Source: Membranipora membranacea | Lineage: Eukaryota > Bryozoa > Gymnolaemata > Cheilostomatida > Membraniporidae | Direction of reading: 5' to 3' | Assembly: GCA_914767715.1 (NCBI GenBank) | Contig: OU612067.1 | Coordinates: 33,890,162 to 33,950,161 of the forward strand | Length of the DNA stretch: 60,000 nucleotides | Shown: piece by piece, positions 9,486-21,400 of the stretch | Layout: every line of letters starts with the position of its first letter | Numbering within the stretch: position 1 is the first letter of the stretch | Program-made: the position numbers and the translations under genes | Notes under the pieces: model-generated | Seen by the model: only the letters and a program-made list of their open reading frames with translations | Told to the model about the DNA's origin: nothing | Database searches by the model: none

Positions 9486-12400
9486 GTATGTTATCTGTAG
9501 TCAGAACTAGCAATGTACAACGAGCAAACTTAATTTTATTTCCTATTAACATGATGATCTTTGGTGGTATGCTTTGGTGAATGTCAAATTCTTATGTTTG
9601 CTAAGAATTGGTACCCCCCTAGACTCAGATTCTCCTTCCTTCGAACCATGGACAGTTATGATACAGATGTAGCTAAAAGAATACAATCATAAATGAATAA
9701 TAATGTAATAAATTCCACATAGCATATATGCTGTTTTTTGTTGTTGTAATCTTCAGGTGTCGCTTATGGAATTGCTAATAATGGGACAGCCACTTCTAGC
9801 TCAACTCACAGAAGTTATTCTGGCAGCGTTTACAAGGCTATAGACAATATGCGACTGCCATCAGCATATAACTCATTCTTTAGATCAGAGGACAGAGCTA
9901 ACCAATGGTGGAGAGTTGATTTAGGAGATCAGCCATACTTTATCTTAGAATTTACAGTGTACAGACAGACTGGAGCTACCAATGGTAAGTCATACAGCTC
10001 AGATAAATAACACTTGGCTGTACACCTCATCAAAGTTCAAAGTTATATGCTATATATGCAGGCACACAGTATACTTAAACTTAAAAAAGCAAATGATTTC
10101 AGAAATATTGGTGTTTGGTACTGTTTGTTGGTTGATGTATCTGAATTATTTTCTTTTGTTTCCAATATATTTTCATATTATTTAGAGCAAAGATTTAAAC
10201 CATTGGATTTGCTGGGAAGAGTTGGAGGCCCTGGTAACCAAGATCCAAATCTTGAAGGTGCCTTCTCTTGGAGAACATTACTTACTGTTGATCAGGCAAA
10301 TGATGAGTATGTTCAGTATAATCCAGTGAATGGAAGGCAGGTGGTACAAGGATATCGACGCCTGGCTGTATACAGTACAAACTCTCGGGGACTGGTCATC
10401 AGTGAAATTAGGGTGCTCGGTATCCGTAAGTTAATGAAATATAATAGTACATTCAAATAGCATTGGTGTCGTGTCTACATTATATCATATACTATATTAT
10501 ATGTCTGCGAATTATAACTAAATTCCTACAGGTCTGCCAGAGTTTAAAGCTACAAATGTACGAATGACCTACACATATAATGGACAATCAACCTTCTGTG
10601 TGACCTGCCAATGGGACCCTCCATTATCTAACTCTACAGCAATATCTAATATCTTGTCTCAATACCAGGTATGTTGAAACTGGATGCGATGAATCTGATT
10701 TATATGTTAACATATTTTTAAATAACAATTATGGTATGTATTAAATATAAAGTCATCCAGTACAATGAACTCTAGGTGGCATTTCATGGTTAACATTACG
10801 ATATAGAATCTCCAGGGTAATAAGGTAACTGGTTCGGAATTGCCCTCTCACGTTAAAACCTTCAAAATGAAGAGTTGCCCTCTCTCTTCGAATTTTCACA
10901 GGCTTTGATATGATTGGCCCATTACATCTTACTTTTTTCTTATTAGCCTGTTCAATAACTTCATACTGATTACAATATATGTGTTGGGGAACACTGAGTT
11001 AGTTATCGATATTGCTAGTAGTCAACTTTCTGAACAGCAGTCAGACTAAGTGGCACCAATCAGTTACTTAACAGACACATAAGACCACGATGAAGAGATG
11101 ATGAGCCAACTCAGCTTCACAAGAAGAAGAAGAATGAAATTAGAACAGCTGTGAATGGACTTGATTGAATAAATTTGTTGTAGCTCTCAGGTAAATAAAT
11201 GTTATTTAGTATTTATTTGGTACACTACTACTATTCTACTATACTCAGTTGTGAGTGAAAAATGAGTAGACTAACTAAGAAGTCTAGCTAGTAACTCTTA
11301 GTTACTATCACTACTAGTAGCTTTCTGTAGTTTGCCAATGGTAGCAGTCCAAAGTACATGTGCAGTGTAATATCAAGCAAGGAGAAGGACTCCTAAGAGT
11401 TGTAAGAGGGGGGGGAAGGCTCATACAAGTCCAAGGAGTTAACTCCTTACTCCTCGCTTTGTTGTTTGTTGGTGGTGGCATGTTTAGGTGGGCAACTCTC
11501 GTGCAACTAATTGACTTGAACTCTTATTGCTAATCTACTATGGCTACATGTAGGCCTACATACTTTACATTGTAAGGAAATGCCCCCTCTCTTTACTACA
11601 ACTACAGCCTATGTAGGCTGGGTCTTGTATTTGTATAAAGTGTGTGCATAGGCTTTGCCTCGGCGCAACTGACGGATCATTATTGCTTTATGTCAACCAT
11701 TCCCAACTGTCTGAGACTGGTGGGGTCACCCTTAAATACAAACAGCAAAATTATATACATATTAGTATCAGACTTGCCAACCTAATTTTTCCAAAATGAG
11801 TACAAAAATTTGCAAAATGCTTAAAAATGAGTACATAACTCCAGGGTGCCTCAAATGACCAGAAAACGCCCCAAAAATTTTTTCGCGCTACGCGCGAAAA
11901 GTTCTATTATCACAGTAAGTAGTCCTTAGTAGCGTAGGAGTGCAGATCACTCAACATTAGTCTTTTTCCCTTTGCGTTGTAAGGTGCAATCTGCTAATAA
12001 TAAATGAGAAATTGTTTGTAACCTAGCCTGTCTGGACAAGACAGGCTATTTGAAACCCTGTTTGCCCATCCTCCCTGGTTTGCCCTTGAAACACTGGGGC
12101 AGGAGATCTGAGTTATCTCACCCCAACAAGGAGGTAGACAACTTTGTTACTCTGATTAAAGAAAAGTTGAAGTTGGCAGAACCACCATATTCTACAATGG
12201 ATTACTAGTTATGTTGTGTCTCATTGAAGAAAAGTTGCAATTTGGCTCATGCAAAACTTGGACAGGTAAAAAGTCAACTGTAAATCAACATCATGGTTTT
12301 CTGCAGCCAATACCAGATTTTTAGTCTATTATTTAACCATGACAACCAAGTAAACACTAAAGATAAAAGATGCGTTTTTGATTGCCTAATTAGATGAACA

Positions 12401-15400
12401 GGCGTTTGGAAAACCATAAATGAGTACAACTAGCGTTTTGCGTTTAAAACTCAATTAGTGTCAAATAAGCGTTTACAAACGCTTTATGCGTACAGGTTGG
12501 CAAGTATGATTAGTATACACTTTATTTACTGATCAAGCATGCGCATATAAGACCAAGTGGTACATCATCATCTAGCTTAGTAGGCGAGACCTGCTTTTAG
12601 CTTCGTTCGAGAATTGGCCACTAATCAATTGAACTATGCTCACTCTTGTGTGAACTATTAGCGAACAAATTTATCTAAGGAGCGAGGATATTGAGCATTT
12701 AAGTTGTAATGATCTTTTGGTTTACAAAGCACAGCTCATGCTAATTGAAATATTCTCTGGTCTATAATGTAATAAAGAATATACCAACCCCGATCACCAG
12801 AGGAAGGAAACCAGTGCAGACCTTGCCTTTTGCCAATGGTATTGAATTCAAATGATTTGTTGGCTGTACAGAGTCTCAACTGCGTCACAGTGGTCATTTC
12901 ATTATAATAAGCAGTGATCCGGGAGGGGGGCGGATTGCATATAATATTACATGTGTGGGCTCTTTGAGTTGCAAGCATGTACTTCGCCTTAATTCAGGGT
13001 CAACCACTGACAACCATTGGTTATAGTGGTCTGTAGTTGGAGAGTAGAGAAATTGGTTACTGAGAGAAACTAGACCATTGCCAGCTTGCACACAATTGCA
13101 AAAGTTTCCCAAATGTAAATCTTCATCAATAGAATGGTGTATTCAGGTGTTGTAGAGGTACTAGCTCTCTAGAGTATAACGCTGGTTTCATTATTCGTCT
13201 TGTTAATTTGGGAAAAAAGTAGATAGGTCTAGATTCAAGAAATGACTCCTTTTGATTGCAGATTTTTTTGTATTTTAGTCTACATTGTAAAGCAACACAG
13301 ACCGCAGAATAGTACTGAGAACAGTACAATGAAGAAGAGAGTGTTTGGGTGGTTTATAGCAGATGTGATACAACTCGTAGTATCAATAGACGTTCAGCTT
13401 ACTCAATTCAAATAGGTAAGCAGACAAACAAATTTTCAATTTCAGTTGTAAAATTTGATTAAGTTGCAGCAGGGAACTGACCCAGAAAGGCTTGAGATGG
13501 CTGGGGTTATAAGCATCGATATCTCCACTGTTACACTTGCATCGAGCATCGTTAGTAATATAATGATATAAATGTCAGGTGATATGTGTAGGCTAACTGC
13601 TGATAATTGCGTCGGTGTAATCGTTGAAGTATCATGGCATATATTTGGTAAAACTGCTTGAACACTGGCAGGCCTCAGCAAGAATTTTTCATTGAAGCCG
13701 GCCAGTTAGTGTAATTAGGAGTTCAGTGACTATCGGAGTTGTGCTTTTTTTTCATGGAGGGAACAACTCATTCCATCTCGCAACATCAAGTCACCTCTTC
13801 CCTATATTCCACCCTCCTTGCCACAGCTCATTATCTTGAATGATCATTTTAGTTACAAATTTGCTGGCGTTATGTGCTGATCAAACCTATAGATCGAGTG
13901 TTTCCATTCAAATACACCAGATATAAAACTTCACAAACTTCTTCACCAACGGCTGTCAAATCTGTTTCCATCATAGGGATTGTAGATTAAACCAGGTCTT
14001 TAAGTGTTGTGTTATTTGGCAACATGCTAGAATCAGGCTCTCAATGCAGAGAAAATTGAAGGGTCAAGGGATGAACCTTGTAGCAGCAAAGCCTTGTTAT
14101 AAGACTGCAAATAATTTGAATGCAAATAATGTACTTAGGACATTGGAATGTATTATATTCATACTTTATCACATCATCAACTATATATTTGTTGCAGAGA
14201 ATACAGGAGAAAGACTGATTCAGTATGGCATGATAATGGCAGAGTTACGCATCAGAACCTTTGGTGGTTTGAATTCTGTCCTGAGAAATCTTTATGTACC
14301 GAGTGAGTGTCAAATAGTTACATTATTATGATTCATGATGGGTCATGATATACTCTTCGCTGGGTAGGTACGAAAAACCGAACCACGAACTCACGAACTA
14401 CGAACCCTCTAAAAACCGAACTCAGGATTATCCTCTCCTGCTTAAATCAATTTGCTCAAAGTTCAAATTGTCAGTAGCCAATGAAATGTCATGTTTTTGA
14501 TAAGTGACCAATAATATAACAGACATCAAACTTTGACTTTTAATAGTGCTCATTGCACCCTAACTAGGTGCACCCTAACTAGGTGCACTGACTAGCTCAA
14601 GGTCACTTGATGAAAAATTATGGAGAGCAAGATGGCACAGTTTGGTACACACCAAGTAGATGCCATTGTCAAATTAGTCATCATGAATCCAAATGAACTT
14701 TTGCATTGGAGAGAGGAATGGTTTGACTATATATATTCCTGCAAGTTTGAAAATGATGGAAGTATGTGGAGCTACTACAGAAGGCTGTAATGGAGGACAC
14801 ACCACACTTATTTATTAGAAATGGTCACAGTTTAGTAAATTGGAGCCCCTTTGACTCGTCACAGGAGGAGCAGAAGGCTGCCTCCTGAATCATCACCTCT
14901 CAACAGAGTTAACAAGTATGTACTATGGGTGTTGGCCTATCTTGAAATATTGTTTTGAAAGTTCATGGCTGTTCTTTGGTTTCAAACAAAGCATGAGGGG
15001 GAAAGTAGGACCTCTAATATACATTAAAATTCTTCTACAAAAAATTGAGCTTATTTACTATATATATAACTATAACTGTTAACTGTTAGGTTTTACATAC
15101 AGCATTTTGTGCTACTCTAAGAGATATCAGATCAGTGTTGCCTCTCTGAAATTTACATTAGCTTAATCGGGCTTCATCATCTATGAAATGATCCTACTAG
15201 TATGAAAGTGGTTAGGCAAATACTATATATTATCTGCATATTCTGTAATAACTAACATAAGAAATCTTGTGTTTGTAGATATCCATGCGGGCCCTTACTC
15301 ATTACAACCTCAGCTATTGGTTTCTCTGACTCGTACCACAGAATACAAAATTATTTTGGTCCGATGGTCAGACTAACATGCTGTACTATAGCTGTGTAAC

Positions 15401-18400
15401 AAAGTCAGGTTCAAGATGTGGTGGCCTGGAGTAAACTGATAATGATAATATCCTAGTCTTCTGAAACGGCCTCGTGTAATACAACTACATAGTAATTAAG
15501 CTGCAAGTTGGGTCAGGTATGTACCAAAATTAATTGGTGTATTATTCATTTTATCCCAGTCGAGCATGATTGATAATGTAATGTGGTGTGAGCTTCACCA
15601 GTCACCATCTAGCCATAAAAAAAGCAAATAATATTAACCGGCAATGAAGAAACGGGGAGCTTGCCTCATGCTGCCCTAAAGCTATGAGTAGAGCGCAGTG
15701 AGCAAAAAGTGAGTTTTAGATTTTAACTGATAATATCATGACATATGATATCAAACACTTCTCTTTGAATTTGAATGTGATATTTTTTGTTTTTTTAGTT
15801 ACGCAGTACCAGAAGTCACAGCACAATCCTAGTGATAGCTGTTATGCAACAGTGATGGCTTGCACTGCGTTTCATACCCAAGAATTGTCTGACAATTCTG
15901 TACAATTCTAGAATTGTCAGAAACTGACCTATATATCATTACCCAACCAGCAACCATTATTGTGTAATTAACCCTGCCTGCTAAATAAATTACTTTCATT
16001 ATTGCTATTGTATAGTCATAGTATAAGCCTTTACAGTTCTAGTCGATATCATACAATTGGATTGACATTGTATTCAATGAGTTTGTATTTAGATGACCAG
16101 GCAAGATATGCTGTAATGAATAGATATTGCTGTGCAAGGTAGCATCAAAATCTATATTGCGGGAGGCCCAGGTTCAAATCTTTTCCTTTCGTTTCATCAT
16201 GATGGAAAATGAAAGCATTCCATTCGAATTGTTGGCTCACAATTTTTGTAAGCACAGAAACTCCTAGTAATGAGTATGATGACCCGACAAAATACTTATT
16301 TTCAACTCTTCTGTGTTGTACCATACCCTATGTTATATTTTGTGCAATCTGTTAATATTGGCAGCAACTGCATAAATAGAATACATCAGCTAAACTATGC
16401 TAGCAGAATTGTCAGAAAACTTTGCTACTAATAAAAATGTACAAAATCGCTCACCAGATGAGCAAGGAATTACTTTGTATCAACTGTCCTGATGATACAA
16501 CCTTTTATAAGCCTATCATTGATCCATCCACTGAGAACATATCTGATGCAATACTGTTAGCAAACACCTGGTCTGAGCAAAACAACATGATTTTGAATTC
16601 TAGCAATACTGTGATACTGAATGTAGCTTTTACAAACAAACCTGCTATGCACCTTGGTATATCCTATGGAGATGAAACCTCTTTATCTCTCCCTCTGAGC
16701 ATACCAAGTTTTTAGGCGTATTCATAGACAACACACTAACTTTCAGCAATCATGTTGACTATATTATATCTAAATGCTCTCAACGATTATACTTGATGAG
16801 ACTGCTAAAACGCATGGGCATGGATAGTGATGGCCTCAGAACCTTCTATATAGCTAACATTAAGTCTATAATCTCCTACGCCTGCCCTGCATGGTATAAT
16901 CTTTTATCAGACACCGATAAAACACGACTCGAGAGGATCCAGCGCTCTGCTACTCGGATTGTGCTGCCATTCTCTGACAACTACGAGCAGAGGCTGGACC
17001 ATCTAGCACTGCCACCCATCACAACATTCCTGCACACCACTTGCAGTGAACATTTCACTAGAATAGCTGACAACGATAATCACCCCTTGAACTCTCGTAT
17101 TAAAATAAACACAAACAGAACATCTGCTCGTAGAGCAAAAATAGATAAATATAGGCCATCCAAGTGTAGAACAACCAAAAGACAAAATACCTTTTTTGAA
17201 TTTTATATGCGATTTTTTAACTAATGCAGCTCAGACTCCTTTTATTTTTATTTTCCATGTATGTGCCGTACATTCGATGCTATCAACCTATCACAGGATG
17301 GATATTAGAATTTTAGGCAATAAACAAACTTCAAACTTCAAGCCTAAGTGGAGAGAAGTGATATGTGAATGAGGCCATATTTTCCACAGAACCACTGGCC
17401 ACTGAAAATATGCTGACTGATGCTAAAAAAAACTCAAACTTGGTGTCAAAGCAAGTATTGGCATAATCTAAACTACGCTCATTGTGATTAATGAGAGTGA
17501 ATGACTTTCAGCTATTTCTATTTGTTAGCCAAAGATGCTCTGAGCATGTAGTTAGCTCTGAATGTTATGGTATGTGGACTGAGGGAGGCAAAGGCAAATC
17601 AACTATCGTAAGCCTGGTATATATTCATTACCTGTCTACAAAGGAGCTCTTGATGTTATACTATATCATTCTCAGCCATCTCAGTTATATGGTGTACAGG
17701 AAACAATTTTGGCACAGTTCTCTCTCACTCTTGGATGGTAGTCCCCTAGTAGGTCTTGGCACTAGTACAGATAGTATTAAAATGATAGGCTAGTGGCAAC
17801 ACCGTTTAATGAAATAAATTTTAATCTGTCAGCTTGAGTGCCACAAGCAGGGAGGTTAGCCAATAACAGGCAAAATTACATAACTACCTTGATATCCTTG
17901 TTGTCAAAATTATTAATTGCCTAGTTAAGTATAATTAACACTGTTTGTTAATCCTTCACACACATTCCATTGCACTTGTAGCAAGTCATCATGACACACT
18001 TGTGGAATCAGAGAGACAGGAGTCATTGTAAGCTGACTTAACTTCCTGTCTTCTGCTGCTGATAATGAATAGCCGTGAGTTTTTAATTTCGCGAATATTC
18101 ATTTTTATAATGATGGTTGTTTGGGTGTAAGTGCAATCATCATCATTCTTTGACGGAAGAGTGAGGGGGCGGGAAGTTGTAATATTTTATGCAAAATACT
18201 AGATAATTGTCCAAATTCCATTTGTATATTTTTATCAAATTATTTCACCAAACTCTGCTTCAAAGCTCGTCATTGTACATAGTTATTTTGCCAAGAATGA
18301 GATTGCCTCGCAAAAAAATCTTAAATTCTTTGGCGCCCTTATTCTCCAGTATTTACAAAAAAGTTTCATTGATTTTCCGCGCTTCTTGGTCAACTTCAAG

Positions 18401-21400
18401 AGTTGAGCCAGCATTATGTGATAACCTGTGTGTTTATCCACAGGGTTGTCCATTTTTAAATCTACTGGTACCTTATAAGTTCTTTGAAGGTTGCCTATGA
18501 ATGCCAGTGTAAACAAAATTAACATTCTTACTGGCTTATCTTGATTATGACTTCATGGGTAAATAACTTGGATACCAGCAATACATCCAATTATGCTTGG
18601 CTAAGATGTTGATGTCAAGTGAAAGGTAAACAATTGGCAAATAGACACTGTGAGAATCTTGTTCAAATTCAATAATAAGCTAATCTCATTGAAAATGATC
18701 AGACAGACAGATCAAACTGTACACTGTAGCCATTAATTGCATGCATCAAAGAGTTTGGTATGTTAAAGGTTCTATCAACCAGAAATTCCAATCATTTCAA
18801 CAAATTCAGATTGGGGCTTGCAGGGCCATTACAGCTGTTAAATTTTTAAGTGATAAATTATTGCCTGGACAGCCTCTTTCAAAGCTCTCAGATTATTATT
18901 ATCGGCTGCATTGATAAATTTAGAATTTACAGTGACCACCAGACATCCTGTACAAACGAGTTCTATTGTGTCATTGAATGATAGGCCTGTTTGATTTACT
19001 CATGCTTCTCTCTACTCATATACCATAAAATTTAATTAATGGCTACAATGTACAGTTTAATCTGCCTGATCATTTTCAATGAGATTAGCTTATTGAATTT
19101 GAACAAGATTCTCACAGTGTCATTTGCCAATTGTTTACCTTTCAATTGACATCAACATCTTAGCCAAGCATAATTGGATGTATTGTTGGTATCCAAGTTA
19201 TTTACCCATGAAGTCATAATCAAGATAAGCCAGTCAGAATGTTCATTTTGTTTACACTGGCATTCATAGGCAACCTTCAAAGAACTTATAAGGTACCAGT
19301 AGATTTAAAATTGGACAACCCTGTGGGTAAAGACACAGATTATCATATAATGCTGGCTCAGCTCTTGAAATTGACCAAGAAGCGCGGAAAATCAATGAAA
19401 CCTTTTTGCAAATACTGGAGAATAAGGGCGCCAGAGAATTTAAGGTTTTTTTTGCGAGGCAATCTCATTCTTGACATAATAACTCTGTACAATGATGAGC
19501 TTTGAAGCAGAGTTTGGTGAAATAATTTGATAAAAATATACAAATGTAATTTTGACAATTATCTAGCTCTTTGCAAAAGATGATACAACTTCCCGCCCCT
19601 CACTCTTCTGACAAAGAATGCTCATGATTGCAATTAAACCCAAACGACCATCATTATAAAAATGAATATTCGCGAAATTAAAAACTCACCGCATTAATTA
19701 TCAGCAGCAAAAGACAGGAAGTTAGGTCAGCTTACTCCTGTCTCTCTGATTCCACAAGTGTGTCATGATGACTTGTTACAAGTGCAATGGAATGTGTATG
19801 AAGGAATAACAAACAGTGTTAATTATACTTAATTGTACAATTAAAAATTTTGACAACAATGATATCAAGGTAATTATGTAATTATGCCTGTTATTGGCTA
19901 ACCTCCCTGCTTGTGGCACTCAAGCTGACAGATTAAAATTTATTACTTTAAACGGTGTTGCCACTAGTCTAACATTTTAATACTATCTGTACTAGTGCCA
20001 ACACCTACTAGGGAACTACCATCCAAGAGTGAGAAAGAAATATGCCAAAATTGCTTCCTGTACACCATATAACTGAGATCGCCGGGAATGATATAGTGTA
20101 ACATCAAGAGCTCCTTCGTAGACAGGTAATGAATATATACCAGGCTTACAATAGTTGATTTACCTTTGCCTCCCTCAGCCCACATACCATAACATTCAGA
20201 GCTAACTCCATGCTCAGAGCATCTTTGGCCAACAAATAGAAATAGCTGAAGCCATTCACTCTCAATAATCACAAGGAGCGTAGTTTAGACCATGCCAATA
20301 ATCAGTACTCTTACTACTTGCTGTGAACCAAGTTTGAGTTTTTTTAGCATCAGTCAGCATGTTTTCAGTAGTCAGTGGTTCTGTGTATAATATGGCCTCA
20401 TTCACATATCACTTCTCTCCACTTAGGCATGTAGGACAGTTGATACAAAGTAATTCCTTGCTCATCTGGTGAGCGATTTTGTACATTTTTATTAGTAGCA
20501 AAGTTTTCTGATAATTCTGCTAGCATAGTTTAGCTGATGTATTCTATTTATACAGTTGCTGCCAATGTTAACAGATTGCACAAAATATAACATAGGGTAT
20601 GGTACAACACAGAAGAGTTGAACATAAGTATTTTGTCGGGTCATCGTACTCATTACTAAGAGTATTCTGTGCTTTCAAAAATTGTGAGCCAACGATTCGA
20701 ATGGAATGCTTTCATTTTCCATCATGATGAAACGAAAGGAAAAGATTTGCCCCGGCGGGGATTTGAACCTGGGCCTCCCGCAATATAGATTTTGATGCTA
20801 TCTTGCACAGCAATATCTATTCATTACAGCATATCTTGCCTGGTCATCTAAATACAAACTCATTGAATACAATGTCAATCCAATTGTATGATATTGACTA
20901 GAACTGTAAAGGCTTATACTATGACTATACAATAGCAATAATGAAAGTAATTTATTTAGCAGACAGGGTTAATTACACAATAATGGTTGCTGGTTGGGTA
21001 ATGGTATATAGGTCAGTTTCTGACAATTCTAGAATTGTACAGAATTGTCAGACAATTCTTGGGTATGAAACGCAGTGTTGATAGTTAGCTTACTGTCATT
21101 AACAATGTACATTGCCACTACGATTGGATAGGAACTGCTTTATGTCCCCGATGGTCTACCATCACACGTGTATTCACAGCCATGAATGCTCACACTTCAG
21201 TATTAATCCACCTGAGCCATTACTTTTCTCCCAGGCCTTTTTTTCTGCCTCTCATTTTGCCGCTTTTTCAGGCACCATAATATACAAATAAGTTCATTGA
21301 ATACACGTGTAAACACCATCAACAGTCTCTTCTCTGAACCATTACCTTTATTTGAATGCGCATATAATATGTTTTCTGATTGGATCACCTTATCACTCAA

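Noticed and set aside
10014-10460. 148-codon plus-strand ORF starting at 10014
   Set aside because: Only 10186-10425 is exon; the upstream part is intron 2 read through in frame. The paralogous ORF at 58627-59001 behaves the same way.
17491-17793. 100-codon ORF in the left foldback arm, mirrored at 19964-20272 and 28962-29300
   Set aside because: It persists because the arms are copies of each other. No known motif, start and end vary among copies, and the opposite strand shows equally long frames.
18207-19558. Overlapping ORF pairs on both strands in the arms (18207-18525, 19239-19558)
   Set aside because: Mirror images from the inverted repeat; the frames are disrupted or truncated between copies and no domain is recognisable.
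20740-20815. tRNA-like B-box (GGTTCAAATCC on the minus strand; mirrored near 16165) in the foldback arms
   Set aside because: A B-box is present, but I cannot find a matching A-box at tRNA distance or pair an acceptor stem.
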